Shown here one piece after another: positions 1 to 13,177 of a stretch of DNA of 64,000 nt; position 1 is the first letter of the stretch; each line of letters begins with the position of its first letter. Location: assembly GCA_020747065.1 (NCBI GenBank), contig JAGMVK010000011.1, positions 1,426,001 to 1,490,000 on the forward strand, written 5' to 3'. The notes beneath the pieces were generated by a model. The model had not been told where the DNA came from. It ran no database searches and was given only the letters and a program-made list of their open reading frames with translations. Origin of the DNA: Cadophora sp. MPI-SDFR-AT-0126. Lineage: Eukaryota > Ascomycota > Leotiomycetes > Helotiales > Ploettnerulaceae. A program made the translations under genes and the position numbers.

Positions 1-1455
1 GAGTCGTCGAGACGACGAAGGCTATATTGGCTTCTCTTCGTCACGGAAAGGTAAGATCACTAGTCGTGAAGATCACCAGCTTGCTAACCTTGAACAGAGC
101 CTATGCACTTCAGAGACATCGACCTCTTTCATTGCAAGCGACCATTACCCTTCCGACACAGACAGACGATCCAACTGACACGCAATCTCATCACTTGAAC
201 GGATTCATCCATCTCGTCAACCTCTTCCGACCATTCGACGAAGGATTTGTTGCTCTCTGGAACAAGACCAGAACAGACTGCTCTCCAGCTTATCTGTCCG
301 CTCTTCAGAAGCAATTGAACGATGCTCTACCCACGTATCTCAACTCTACGGAGAACCAGACTGCCGACTTGAGAACCAGTCAACAATGGTTACGAACCAT
401 GGTGTGGCAATTGAGTATCCAGAATGGATGTTTGAGCTCCGGTAACGGGGATCCAAGCATGACTTTCCAGTACCCTGTTGATATCTCTCGGGATCTTATT
501 GGGATGACTTCTCAATTCTCTCAACAGAGCATGGAGGTTCACGGCATCGGACTTGTAAGTTCCAAAATCAAACTTGTTATATCTCTACTAACAGCCACAG
601 ATTGAGAAACTTTTCGATGTCGCTTGCTCTCTTACTGACGTCCTTTCCCTTCTTCCACCAAACCCCGACCCATTCCAGCTTGGCCCTCGGGATTATCTCC
701 ATGACTTCATGACCCTCCTTTCCGTTCTTCGCAATGGCGATCATCGTTTCCTCCCTCTTCTCCTCGCCAAGGTCAATGATGTTCTACCAAAGCTCGTCAA
801 CCCAATGCTTCAGACCGTACCAGATGCCCCAGCTAATATGTGTGCTGATGTCGACATCTTTGATGGTTTCGGTAATGCTGGCATTGGAGTTGCATCGAAT
901 TTCCCAGGCTACAATGGAAATGGTACCAGTGGAGGCGAATTCAAGATTGAGCCTGATACCGATTTCAACGGAAATACAATCTCCGGCATGCCACAATACG
1001 ACAGGAGGATCGAAGAGCTGGGTTCGCCCATCAACGAAAACAGCGATAACAGTACCTCCTTTACTAGTCCTTCAGTCATGCAAAGTCCTATGGAATATGC
1101 TGGCTTGGGAGACTACGGAGGGTTTCCAGACATGAACGCGCCTAGGATAAACAACAACGTGGGCGTCCATACTCACACAGGAAATTTCGGGGAAGGTGTC
1201 GGTGGCGGTGGAAGACCTCTGGACTTCAAACGAGAGTTCGAGGGGACTATGGGATTGCTAAGCCAACACAGACAACCCATGATGGCAAATGGTATGGAGG
1301 CTGTCAGACGACCGCCCTTACGACAAAACAGTGGAAGCAATTTCGGCATGCAAATACCACGGAGTGTGCCGGACCAATTTCGGCATTTGCAGAGGGCAAA
1401 CAGTGGCGGAAGTGTAGATATGGTTGTAGGGGGTGGTGAAATGTCATACCGATGA
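1..1455 (+). CDS. AmyR-like Zn2Cys6 transcription factor, C-terminal part (5' end outside window)
   Basis: Model: exons <1-50, 98-554 and 601-1455; introns 51-97 and 555-600 are both GTAAG...CAG. Splicing the first intron joins ...YWLLFVTER to AYALQRHRPL, a motif of the fungal transcription factor middle homology domain as found in AmyR/XlnR-type regulators; the unspliced frame would destroy it. The rest of that domain follows (NGFIHLVNLF...FDEGFVALWNKTR). The C-terminal ~200 residues are Gly/Asn/Ser-rich and look disordered, typical of an activation region. The DNA-binding Zn2Cys6 cluster must lie left of the window. AmyR-type proteins switch on amylase and glucosidase genes when maltose or isomaltose is present; that function is inferred from family resemblance and could instead be a paralogue. 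Confidence 0.8.
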
Positions 1456-4400
1456 AACTGTTGAGTCGGAAACGTTACCAGCCATAGCTGAAGACACGCC
1501 GAGTTCAGATGTCTCGAGGAGACTAGCTCGGTCGTTACCACTTCCGACTGTCCACGATGGACAGCTCCCAAACCATGGTACCATTGCTACCTTCTAGAAT
1601 GCCCACGAACACATGTCTCGCTAGTCGCACACACCAGACACAGATCCCCGGACTACGGGAACAACAAACAGTACTACGTTTCAGCGTAACCATTTTTCGG
1701 CGTATAAATCGGGCACCCAAGGACACGGGATCGGACGGACATGAAGGGACAGGAAAGGAAAGGAATGGATTGGGAAATCTCGTCGGCGTTGGGAATGGTT
1801 CCAGTAGCATGTTGTGCCTCCTTTGTCACCTTTTCGATGTGATCGGTCATCGTACCTGTGTTAGCTGGCATCTCTGACGGGTAAAGGAAAGGAAAAGAAA
1901 GTAAAGAATGGAAGTATATATATCTTGGAATGAATCATATTAGCTTATTGTTCATTTGTCTAAACTTTGTCTCCGCTTTCTATCCTTCCTACTTCGTGAG
2001 TGAGTAAGTGAATGGTTTGATTGGTTGGTGTTACTCCAAGGGCTTCGAATGAGACCGGACTTGGCACTTTTTATTCCTCTGGCTTTCTCATTTATGTTGT
2101 CGAGGAATTATGTGGGCCTTTGTTATTATCACTTGTATCGAAGGTGGTAAGATCCCCGCCTATTCCACGCTCAATCCATTACATCCCAATTCTTTTCACT
2201 TTCGCGTCTCTGTCTCTGTCTCTTCCATCTTTTCTCAACTGACCGCCAGGTTAATCATACCTTACCACCTGACTTGAATTGACTTCATCTGATTACTAAC
2301 ACAGAAACATGAACGAGCGAACGGACGGAAATTCTGAGCGTCAGTTGCGCTAATTTCTCACTCCATAGAATATCAGATCCCCCTCCCCCTCCAAAGAAAA
2401 TCCGTCGCCTTTTCATTCTCCACGCTGCTCGCTAATCGCGCATATTCCCCAGTGGGATCATTATTTCCTTGCCTTGCCTTTTTGAGAGTGGCAAAAAATT
2501 CGGGGGATGTTCGGTGCATATCTGGGATTCTTATGTGATTTTGTGTTATAGCGATATCCCTAGTCGCCGTTGGTGTTGTGCGTATTGTGCTGTATCAGCT
2601 GCAAGGTGTATCCTGTTTCCAAACAAAGATGACGACAAGCGAAGTCGGACCACGACGTTTTCGAGAACTTTCAACCTTCGGATTTACAATCGGAATTATC
2701 CTTGCTTGCTTATTTGAGGAATGGGCATCTCGTCTGCACTTTGTGTGTATGGCTGTATCACGGTGATCGATCGGGGTGTTTGTGTGTGTGTGTGATGTGG
2801 TTTTGCATGAATCTTCCATAAATACGTGAAGGCGAAGCGAGAGTGGCTGATTATGTAGGCGGGTTTTGTTTCAAGTTTCGAGTTTCGACGCATTTGTTCA
2901 GGAGTACGGAATTGCGGAAAGGGATTTGCTGCCGAACCGTCGGTTGGTTATTTTTGTTCTTCTTGGACTAGATATTTTTTTTTCTTTCAAGAGGGGTGTG
3001 TGGTTTCTTCACCGCAATTTTGGTGGTGGTTTTGGAGAGGGGGGTCAGGAGGTTGGTGATGGGAATTGTGGAGGGAGGCTGAGGCTTAATGGAGATTTTA
3101 TAGATGGGGAATCGACACGTCGATATTTTCCGCAAAATTGAGAATCGAAGTAGTAGTGGGAGGAAGATCGGATGAGATGAGAGATTGCGCCATCGATTTG
3201 TTCACGGCGCTCGGATGGGGATGGGATGGGAGGGTCTTGATCTTGTGATGGGGTACTAAAAGTGACGATGCTCTACGGATGCTGGTGGCATGGACACGAC
3301 TGACGATGAAAGAGCGCGCCACGAACAAGAAGAACGACGTCTCAAATCATCACTTCCTATTCTTTTCAGAGCTCGAGAGTTTGAAAGTACAAATAAAGCC
3401 ACCACGTCGTCTCGCCACCGGCCACTCAGTATTCCGATATCCGTTACCCGCCAGTGCCGTGTGCAAGCTTTTGAGTTTCTAATGCAGATTGCAGCCATCC
3501 GATCTTCTTTGGATTTGCGATGTCATGCAGAGCCTCAACTGGGACCTTCCTGTCAATTGAGAACACGGTGAGTTTGGTGATTGAGCCAAGCCCCGCTTTC
3601 TCTGGACTGGTCGTTTCTGCAACACCACAACTCCATCCATCCCATCTCATCGATAGGGCAACCAAGGAAGAAAATAATAGCCGAGGAAGACATCTTTCCT
3701 GCCATTCCATCCTTTCAATACTTATAGAGAGACATCTAATAATGCGCGATCTGCAAAAGTCAAGCGGTGTAGCATCATCGCTCCACCCTTTCCAAGTCAG
3801 CTTACAAGGCTTTTGCAAGGAGAAGGAATTGAGAAGGTAGGGAGAAGAGAAATGAGGAAAGGATGAGGGGAGAGGAAAATGATGGTCCAAAGTTTGTATT
3901 GTGGATATTGTCTGGAGCGAGACAGGGAGGGCCCATGGTGAGACAGGCTGGACAGGACCCCGGATCTGCGTGTGAAACAAACTCAAAGGGTGAGTGATGT
4001 CATGTTTTCTTTCGCCCCTTGTTCAAGTTCTTGATTTTCGATAGAGGCTGTGCTGTGATTTGGAGGACCTGAAGGGGTCCGAAGCTTTTTTTCGGCTTGG
4101 AATATATTGGTGGGTCGTTGGCTGGTTCGCTTATTGAGGGGTCCTCCTTGTTATGGTAGAGGAGAGGGTGGCTATGGTGGGTCATGAAGGGATGAAGAGA
4201 TGCGTATGACATCGATGGAGGGGTAGATGCTGGCGAGGTGTACGAGGAGGGGTCGGTGTGAGGTGTGCTGAAAGTGGGCAGGTATAAGAAGTTCCTCCCA
4301 GTCGTTCGTGGGAGGGGCTCACTTTTTCGATTTCGATATGTCTGATGTTTGAGCGTTTGATCAGACAGCTTTGACCTAAGTATTCAAACAGGGCAACCAC

Positions 4401-4633
4401 AGAAAGACGGGTCGAGATATAAGATCTCGAAATCAATAGGTGTTATTGTGTCTGCAAGTAGGCACTGAAAGAGGACTTTGAGCAAAACGACGACGGCAAG
4501 ACTTCAGAAATCACTGCCGATTCGATTGGATACTCTCTTCCGCTTATCCATTTGCAAACAATCAGATCTGGAAAACACGCATGATCCAACAACTATCCCA
4601 CGGATAAACATTCTCATAACCGTTCAAACCAAC
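1456..4633. other. 3.2-kb intergenic region
   Basis: Holds the 3' UTR of the regulator and the 5' region of the gene at 4634. It has a short GT dinucleotide run (about 2781-2794) and several pyrimidine-rich stretches. Open frames here, such as a 180-codon one on the minus strand at 3444-3986, show no recognisable motif and are probably chance. No RNA gene or mobile element seen. Confidence 0.5.
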
Positions 4634-5782
4634 ATGACAGCCGTCGCAGCCTCCCCTTTCCAACCAACAACAGTCAACACCGCACCATCATCCCCAGCAT
4701 CCTCATCTTCAACCTCTACCACCGCCTTAGCCCCTCGACCCGTTCAGCTGTTACCATCAGGACTCTGGAAACCAACTCCTACTCTCAAAACAAGTACTCC
4801 AAACTTCTCGCATCCGATGGCTCTACCTACACCTCCTGCTTCGGCTGCTTTAACGCCATCCACATCTACGGCTGTTGCAACTATACCAAGAACACCACCA
4901 ACACCAACGTCGATGTCTACTAGAAATCCTAGTCTAAAAACTCAAACGGCCACACTCACGCCTACCACACCCCGTTCCATCGTCAAACCAGGCGACATCC
5001 ACCCAGCCAACAGACTACCCGCCTACTCTCCCACAACGATCTCTTCCACATCATCCAGCTCTCTAAACTCAACCTCGAAATCCAAAGCTCAACTCAAATC
5101 ACAGAATACGAACGGCAGCAAACGACGCTCACGTGGGAAATCCATAAAGGAAGGTGCTTTCTTCGCGTTCGTCCTCCTCCCACTTAGTTGTTGGTATACG
5201 CGGGGAGGGAAACGTCTAGGTGCCAGTGGACCGCCTCCACCTCAAAAGGTGGAGTACGGGGATGGGCATGGAGGAAAGAGAGGTGTCATTGAGTGGGATG
5301 CTGATTACGAGGTGGATGAAGAGGTTCTGGTCGCGGGTTATAAGAGAAGAGGGAGGGCAGCTACTGACGCAGCATTACCGGAACTCAGGAGGCCTGTATA
5401 TGGGCTTGGGAGGAAGGATAGTCTAGGGCAGGTCGCCGGTGGTGCTGGAGCTCCTGGTGGGATGAAAGGTCGGGTTATTGCTAGGAGGGAGAGCTTTAGC
5501 GCGCCTGTGCCGAAGAGTGTGGTTCTTGGGCACGGCCGGAGTAATAGTTTCAGCAGTGCGAGCATTCGTGGACGGGAAAGAGATGGAATGGGGCTGGGGA
5601 ATGGGATGGTGGTGGCGAGGAGAGAAGTCGCGGATTATGGTGTTGATCGGGGGGCTGCTGCTGTTGATGGGTGGGATTTGGAGAAGGAGAGGGAAATTGA
5701 GTTTGACAGGTTGAGATTGAGTAGGGCGAAGAGTAGGACGGGGAGTCCGGTGCCGTTGAGGAGAAGGAGGAGTGAAGTTTGA
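4634..5782 (+). CDS. Ser/Thr/Pro-rich protein of unknown function
   Basis: Single exon, 382 aa from the first ATG of the open frame (4634, MTAVAAS...); the open frame extends upstream but only with a non-ATG start. Residues 1-150 are dominated by Ser, Thr, Pro and Ala. They are followed by a basic segment (SKRRSRGKS), one short hydrophobic patch (FFAFVLLPLSCWY, near residue 180) and a Gly/Arg-rich C-terminus containing RRESFSAP and RSNSFSSASIRGR, which resemble basophilic kinase or 14-3-3 sites. The hydrophobic patch is too short and Cys/Pro-broken to call a membrane span confidently. I recognise no family; a disordered scaffold or regulatory protein is a guess. It converges with the oxidoreductase downstream. 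Confidence 0.6.
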   Translation: MTAVAASPFQPTTVNTAPSSPASSSSTSTTALAPRPVQLLPSGLWKPTPTLKTSTPNFSHPMALPTPPASAALTPSTSTAVATIPRTPPTPTSMSTRNPSLKTQTATLTPTTPRSIVKPGDIHPANRLPAYSPTTISSTSSSSLNSTSKSKAQLKSQNTNGSKRRSRGKSIKEGAFFAFVLLPLSCWYTRGGKRLGASGPPPPQKVEYGDGHGGKRGVIEWDADYEVDEEVLVAGYKRRGRAATDAALPELRRPVYGLGRKDSLGQVAGGAGAPGGMKGRVIARRESFSAPVPKSVVLGHGRSNSFSSASIRGRERDGMGLGNGMVVARREVADYGVDRGAAAVDGWDLEKEREIEFDRLRLSRAKSRTGSPVPLRRRRSEV

Positions 5783-6040
5783 GGTTTTGAGAGACCTTGC
5801 TATGCTTACGTCTTAGTTTGCGAACTTGCATTGGAGTTTGGGGGAACTGGAGCTGAAAATGCCTTGTTGTGGCGCAATGCTTCCCTGGTCAGAAGGAGAT
5901 GAATAAATGGAAGCCGCGCATCATATCGTTTGAGAAATAGAACCTCTCTATTCGTATCATTATCTCAGCCCTGGGTAACAACCACTGTGTACAACAAATC
6001 ACTCACTCATTGGAATGCCTCTTCATTTTGGGTACAGCTC

Positions 6041-7179
6041 TCACCACCACTTCTCACTCAACACCCTTTTCTCTTCCATACCATCCGCCTTCCCAGCCAA
6101 TTCAACGAACCGATCCGTCATTTTTGGTACACCACAGACGTAAACCACCGTACCGCTTCTCTTCTCTGCATCACTCAAAGCATCCTCTAAATCAATCGCT
6201 TCAATTCGCCTCCTCTGCACATCCAACCCTTCGAAATCGTTTGCTAATACTTCTCCCTTTCCCTCTTCACCCGTCACGAAGAGCCGCAAATTACCCTCCT
6301 CACCCAGCACTTCAAAAATCTCACGCAAACGAGAAAGGAAAAGAATCTCCTCATTCCTCCCCTCCCCGTCAACTGACCCACGAACCGAATACAAGAACCG
6401 TACATCAAAACCCAAGTTCCCTGCCCTTGCTTTCTCCTCAGCAATAACACTAAGCATACTAATCAACGGATTAATTCCCACTCCACCAGCTATGAAGACA
6501 ACTTTTTTGATGCTTGAGACTGGGTTTGGGAGGGGAGGGGGCCATGTGAATGAGCCGCCGATTCGAATGCTGAGGTGGGTGTCAATGATTTGGGAGGGGT
6601 TTTGCCAGAGCCAGTGGGCGGGTGTGAGTGGTGTGGAGTGCGGAGGAGGACGTTGGATTGCGAGTTCGAGGTAGTGTGGTGAGAGGGAGGGTGGTGAGGT
6701 TAGGGTGAAGCCGCCTGGGGAGGGGAGGGAGGGGATGTGGAGGTCGACCCATTGGCCTGGCTGGAACTATGATAAGTGTCAATGACTGTCTGTTACAATA
6801 CGAGCTGTGTAGAAGATAGACGAGGAAAAGACTCGCTTGGAGATGGAACCCCAGAACCTGAGAACAGAAACAAACTGATGGAGATACATTGCACCACGCA
6901 CCTTTATGGAATCTTTCTCAACTGGAGTCAAGCGAAGAAGTCGAATTGACGAGTTTATCTGTGAGATCTGTGACAATATCACAGGATGGAGCGTCTGCAC
7001 TCTTCTCAGCATGAGCTCACTCGATTGAAGACCATTACTTGGCTTACGTTATCTCGTGGTTCGGCGGCAGTTCGCTCGATGTGTGGGAGCGATGCTTTCT
7101 CTTGAGTAGCCATAGATCGCATGAAACAATGGTAGAGGGAGCGGTAAATGGAAGTGCTAGGTTTTGTTGATCGAATCAT
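6041..7179 (-). CDS. OXNAD1-like FAD/NAD(P)-binding oxidoreductase, probably mitochondrial
   Basis: Model, minus strand: exons 7179-7048, 6994-6902 and 6766-6041; introns 7047-6995 and 6901-6767; 316 aa. The N-terminus is Arg/Ser-rich (MIRSTKPSTSIYRS) like a mitochondrial presequence, followed by SLPHIERTAAEPRD, which matches the region before the reductase module in OXNAD1. The FAD-binding part has FQPGQWVDL (from about residue 76), created exactly at the second splice junction. The NAD-binding part has VVFIAGGVGINPL (about 165-174) and the end CGVPKMTDRFVE typical of ferredoxin reductase-type NAD modules. Length agrees with animal OXNAD1 (about 312 aa). Substrate and partner are not known for this family. 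Start chosen as the first ATG; another in-frame ATG lies at 7122. Confidence 0.85.
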
Positions 7180-8530
7180 GGGAGCTGGTTGGTTGGTGAT
7201 AGATAGGTTAGGAGGCGAGGACGTTCTGAAGAAGTCTCTAAGCGAAATGGGCCACGGGCTACAGTAGTTACTTCTCGGAATACCTTGATAGGGTACTGGC
7301 ACTTTGTACTTTGAGGACCATTGAAGAGGATCAGACCAGATAGAGATTCAAACGTTTACAATCGACTGCAAGAAGATTAATGGAATAAAGCGGATCGGAT
7401 TTAGGGAATAGCTTTGTGTCACGTGATATATACTCTTTTTCATTGTGCTTGTTAGCTGTTGATGCGGCACGAATCAAGCGAGGTTGTTGACTTCTTTGGA
7501 TCGCAAGACTTCCTCAATCCCTGTGTAGCTCTGCCGCAGTTTTCTCTTGCTCTGTTATTCTTTGAATCTCTCTTGGTTGAAGCATATCTTACTTACCCCG
7601 CTACCAACTTCCCCGCTCTTTCCTCGATAAGCCCAAATTGAGCTTCAACTTCACTCTTACTTTTGTCTCATCACAACTCATGCCAGGTACCGTGCCACAA
7701 TACGTTCATGCCGGGATTACTCCTTTGATAAACTTATCGGTACTAAGTTCTGGTCAAGCTTCTCTATCACACCTTTACCCCTGAGAACTCTATCATTCAA
7801 GGTTGCATCAATCAGCTTGGCGGCGCTTAGACATGATTATCACCTTCCAGATACATGTTGCCCAGGAGCTAGAGTTCGTATCGTGTACCTCTGTACCAGG
7901 AGGTGAACTTGTATGCTGGATTTGTATTCTTCTCTCCAAGTCTCTCTCTGTGTGATTTTTTGCTTCGTATGGAGCTGTGGAGTAGTGACTGTCCCATGAA
8001 TACTGTGATTTCTCAACCCCTTTTCAATTCGACAATTGCTTTGTCTATTGTGTTCCTTGTCTCTCCAGGCCGGAACAGTCATGCGGACGCCTTGGGAATC
8101 CGAAGCACGCTTCCTCGGAGCCTCATCCAAAGACAACCTTGTTGCTCCGAAGTCTTAACTGTTTGTGCAAATGACTTATTCCGCATACACGAGATTTCTC
8201 CCCCCATGATATGGTCTTGGGTCTTGGCGTCTCTTTACATGTTCCTAAAAGGCAGGAGTGAGATCGCTAATCGAAGAGTTTCGCGCATAAGCACTGCATT
8301 TACGAGATCCTCCCCTGCCATGGAGAAGGACTCTCGAGTGGCGAGGGAAATGTTCCTGCGGATCATCAGTAGCTCTTTTCTTTCTTGATTTACTAAATTT
8401 GAAAGTGGGATGCAACTGCAGATACGAAAACGTCCATTGCTGAAGTTATATCTAAGAGGTCCTAGTTCGTGGTGTTATATATGATGTGAATGTCCCAAGA
8501 CGTTTCTGGACATTTAAGAGGTCAATCAAA
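7180..8530. other. Divergent intergenic region between oxidoreductase and subtilase
   Basis: 1.35 kb. A 161-codon plus-strand frame (7903-8388) has no recognisable motif and is not called. The right end holds the subtilase promoter. No repeat or RNA gene recognised. Confidence 0.4.
8476..8481 (+). promoter_or_regulatory. Possible TATA element of the subtilase gene
   Basis: TATATA about 50 bases upstream of the ATG at 8531. The short distance fits a fungal core promoter with a brief 5' leader, but the element is judged by sequence only. Confidence 0.3.
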
Positions 8531-11500
8531 ATGCGCCTCTCGTTCATTGCAGGTCTCCTCCTAGGAGCCGGCTGTGTTGTCCATGCCACTACTGAAGATC
8601 TTCGCGCATTCCTTGCTACACACAAATCTCGAAAAGGTGTCTCGGCTGTTGATGCAGACTTCTTGGATTGGAAGGCCAACGTTTTCACGACTGTAAGTGC
8701 TGTATGGCCAGATAATACGCTATTCCTGAATGTCACCGAGTGCTATGGAGACATTGGAATAACCCAGACCGAATGGTTGCTGACGGTTTTGGGATCCAGA
8801 ACTCCACACCGGCACCAGTGATCCCCAAGGCTTATATCATTCAACTCAAGACCGGCTCGGATCTCCTTGGGCGTGATGAGCACTCTCAATTTCACAAAAG
8901 AGCTTCAGAAATTGAGTACTCAACACGTCAGGAATTCAAGAATCCTGGTAGGTTGAATCTTCGGATTATGAAAGTCTAGATTTAGCTCAGGACTTGGAAG
9001 TTACAACATGATTTTTGATACTGCGACGATCAACGAAGTCTCCGTGCTGACAGCCTTTTCAGACCTATTTTTCGGTCTCTCAATACAGGTCAATGATGAC
9101 TCCAATGAGACCACGATCCAGGAAATCCCCAATGTCTTGAAGGTATGGCCGTTGAGAATGATCCCGCGACCAGTTCTCAGTGGCGGCCCTGGCTCCACCA
9201 GCACTTTCAGAGCCGCTGCTTCGAATCTTACGGCTACCGCCGGAAGCAAGGCGAATGTCAATTCGGTGCACAGGCAAACTGAAGTTGATAAACTTCATGC
9301 TCTTGGCATCAAAGGTTAGTAAATTTAGTCTTGTCAATCAAGTACCACGAAGAATTTTGCTAAAAATGGTGGTAATTAGGGAAAGGCGTCAAAGTCGCAA
9401 TTATGTAGGTATTCTTGAAGGTGCAAACTGTCCCTCGCATGTCACAAAATCTTGCGAGGACATGTGTCGTCCATTTCCCGTCTGTCACAATTGCTGACTC
9501 GCTCGACTTACAGGGATACCGGCGTTGACTGGCATCATCCAGCTCTTGGAGGATGCTTCGGACCCGGTTGCAAAATCTCCTTTGGAAAGGACTTTATTGG
9601 AGATTCTTACGATGAGACGGGTATTCCAGAGACCGATGACGACCCGCTAGCAACTTGTGAGTCCACCTCGGGAGCGCAATATCTCGTTTGACAAGTTGAT
9701 CCAATGTCCATAATTGTCTGGACATTGGAGATGATACGAAGCTTCCTAAAGTTTGATACCGAAATTAATCCGGGGTTTCTGAATTGTAGGCACAGGCGGT
9801 GGTCATGGTACTCATGTAGCAGGTAAGTACGGCTGCCAGTAGTGAGCCCAGCATACCTGACAGAACCAGGCACGATTGGTATGCAAGATCCCGAGGGTGC
9901 GCCCTTTGGGCTCGTTGGTGTTGCACCCGAAGCTGATCTCGGAATGTATCGTGTCTTTGGATGCTCTGGAGGGGCTCCAGGAGACATCATGATGCTTGCA
10001 TTCGAGCAGGCCGCAATCGATCAAGTCGATGTCCTGAGTATCTCTCTTGGCTCTTATCTTCAATGGGAAGAAGAAGATCCTTTCCAAATTATCACAGCAG
10101 CATTGGAGGCCAGGGGAACCGCAGTCGTCGTTGCCAATGGAAACAACGGCGTTGTTGCTGGTATCCCATCATCCCCGGCCATTGGCAGGGGAGTGATCGC
10201 GGTAGGATCAGTCCAAAACAGCCACTATCCAACTGTCTATGGCGGCAAAGATTCTCGGGGACGCTCCTTCAAATATTCAGGGGATCCATGGCCGGTTCAG
10301 GCTCCTGTGACTGGTCTCACAGTGTATGACTTCGTGAAGATTGCAGCGAACACTTCTTCACCTATGGGGTGTGCGTACGATGGATGGTACGTAGTCCAAC
10401 TTCTAATACCCTGAGATATTCTCAGATGTTGGAAATGATAAAGTTTCTGACAAGAATTCGTTAGGTGGGCTGCCGATGACGCGGTTCTAGACAAAGACAA
10501 CAGTATCATTGCGTTGCCTTATGGCGGAGGATGCTCAGTAAGTATACCCATAATTCCCTACTTTGACCAAATCAAGACTTCATCTTGGCAAAACCTTTCT
10601 CCTTCAAACGTCACGAAAAGCAACGCTGACTTTCGCGAAGTGGGCAACAAAGATGTTCGTTTCACAGGGTCTCGGCTTCAAATACACATTGATATATGCT
10701 ACGGCTGCCGACGATATATTCGATCAGGAGTATAACGCTATTGATCCATTCCCGCCTTATTATGGTGATTCAACCGGACGAGTTCTCTACCTTTCTTTCG
10801 GTACTAATATGAGGCAGGGATTACACTCAATGAAGTTGATGGACGGACGCTCCTGGGTGGTCTTGCACTATCAAAGCCAAATGAGTACAAGTTATACTTC
10901 TCATCTGATGTTTTTGAATCTCGTAAGTTACAGCGAATTCTCTTGTTGTGATCCAATAATTTAAGGGCATTTCAAGTCCCCTCAATCTGCATTACATTCG
11001 CCCTATCGAGTCAACACTGACCACAGTGAACGTTTAGATACTCAAGTCACGGCGGGATTGATGTCCAACTTTTCATCCTGGGGTCCAACTTCTGATACAC
11101 TCGCCATCAAACCCCAATTATCAGCACCCGGAGGTTCTGTCCTTTCAACATGGCCACTTGTATGTCGTCAGATCTTAATCTCCTCCATTGAAAAGGAACC
11201 AACATGTTCCTATGCAATTGTGCTTATGTCTGCGCTTCTCTGAGCACAAATTCTCATCTTCTTTCCGTGTCCTGACGTTGTGTTGGTTATATTAGCTAAC
11301 TTGAGTCCTTGACTTTTAGGAAGGAACCGGCTATGCGGTCCTCAGTGGAACATCCATGGCAACTCCCTAGTAGGTGGTCTTGGAACCTCTTAGTATTTCC
11401 TTTCTCTACCTTGATGTGCCAAACAATGACCCTCATCCTCTACAGCGTTTCGGGAGCCCTGGCACTTCTGAAGTCTCAGTTCCCTGATGTATCAGTGCAA

Positions 11501-13177
11501 AAATTGAGAGAAATCCTCCAGAGCACTGCCAGCAATGTTCCATACGTTTACGATAAATCGCTACGTTCATCGGTTGCACAACAAGGTGGTGGGCTTATCA
11601 ACGTGAGCAACCTCATGTTCTGTTTGTGCTTGGTTAATTTCTTACCAGGTATACAATGCCATCCATTTCCAATCGTCTGTTACACCATCCGAGTTGAACC
11701 TTGGCGACCTGGACCAATTGGAGCCACGGGAAATCACAATAGAAAACAATTCTGGTAGAAGCAAGACATACGGTGAGTCGAACTTGTCACATTGAAGTGA
11801 CTTGAATGTCCAAAAGTTGATTTAGTCCTTCAGTAATCTCCCACGAGCCCGCTGGGGAGACCAATTTATTACCGTACCTGTACAGAAATACACCCGCCCA
11901 GGAAGGCGTCTCAGCGCTTCCCGGGCTTTACCCCTCATACGCAACAGTCAAGTTCTCGAGCACATCAATTACCATCGGAGCGGGGCAATCGGCAAACTTC
12001 ACAGCAACATTCCAGCCACCATCCGACATTGACGACGATTTTTTGCCCGTGTACTCCGGTTTCATCAAAATAACCAACAATAACGACCAGTTCAAAGTCG
12101 CCTACCTAGGGCAGCCGTATTCGCGTTACAAAGCTGATTATATCGACGCAACTTCGGACACTGGTGAAAAGCTACCAGAACTGGTTTACTTTGATGAAGA
12201 ATTCGGTATTCATACAGTCACGGACATTTGGACGTTTGATTTCGGGCTTAGTGTGCCGGGAGAAGGGTGAGTTCATCTTCTACAAGTTCACTTCTTGTTC
12301 TTCAATGTCCTGTAGAATTTCCATACATTCAACCCCACGCTGAAAAGTTGGGATGTACTGCGTCAATCGACTTGCAAATGGTTCTGTGGCAGACATACCA
12401 AGACCCCGTACCTTGGCATTCTCTTCTCCCCTCATGTATCCGCCTGGTTGTCGGACCATTTGATTTACACAATGACTAACGCCGAATGCTTCGTATCTAG
12501 ATACCCATATCTGAACTGGGTCACTTTGCAGTCCAGCCAGTACTTCCGCATAGATATCGTTCCGTACAATACCAGTTTCGTTCCTGACTTTTGTAAGTCC
12601 TGGCCCAAACATATCCAATCTTGAAAAATCTCCCAGATTGCTTGAAACTTGACACAATTAGCAGGACTAACTGCTAATAAAATGCATAGACGGGTTCACC
12701 TTTAACGAAACCAATCGTAAGTTGCATCTTGCTACCTTCCACCACTTCAAATAACCCCGACTTCCAGGTGATATGTACTTACTTTCCCAACAGCATATGG
12801 TGTGCCCGACTCGGCTCTCCCGCTTCAATATCCCGATCTACCATTCAGCGAAATTGGTGCTGGGGCTGAAACGTAAGAATTGCCACCTCTTATCCTTTGT
12901 TCTACCAGAACAATGAAGTCTGTGAGATCACCAACTGACATTAAGTCTGTGTAGATACGGTCTATGGGTCGATGATACATCTAATCGACGTCCGACTGCT
13001 TTCTTATACTATCTCGAAGGTGTAGCGTACGACTATGGTGAGGTGCCGTTTGGAGCTTTGCCCGAAGGAGACTACAGAGCTCTTTTGAGGGTCCTGAGGT
13101 GGGGCGGTGATGCAGACAAGGAAGAGGGGTATCAGAGCTGGTTGAGCCCTGTTATTAGAGTGAAGAGGACTTTGTGA
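8531..13177 (+). CDS. Secreted subtilisin-like serine protease (S8 family) with PA and Fn3-like domains
   Basis: 19 exons: 8531-8692, 8800-8947, 8991-9314, 9380-9404, 9514-9656, 9790-9822, 9870-10386, 10465-10537, 10641-10764, 10818-10922, 11038-11159, 11320-11369, 11446-11602, 11649-11772, 11834-12266, 12501-12592, 12690-12716, 12794-12872, 12955-13177; 986 aa. Signal peptide residues 1-19. An inhibitor-I9-like propeptide precedes the catalytic domain. Triad: Asp221 in MDTGVDW, His273 in GGGHGTHVAG, Ser604 in SGTSMATP; each motif is restored exactly by splicing. Between His and Ser lies a PA-like insert (about 430-520). From about residue 700 comes a Fn3-like domain of the type in C5a-peptidase/vpr-like subtilases. 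Expected role: extracellular protein degradation. The donor at 10765 (GTGATT) is weak but followed by a perfect TACTAAT branch site. The 25- and 33-bp exons are easily missed by automatic prediction. Confidence 0.88.

Noticed and set aside
27..605. Open frame running through 27-605 as one exon
   Set aside because: It starts at a TTG and crosses two introns; splicing 51-97 and 555-600 gives the conserved YWLLFVTERAYALQRHRPL and HGIGLIEKLF instead.
3444..3986. 180-codon minus-strand frame
   Set aside because: No motif, no conserved-looking segments, lies in a non-coding gap; likely chance.
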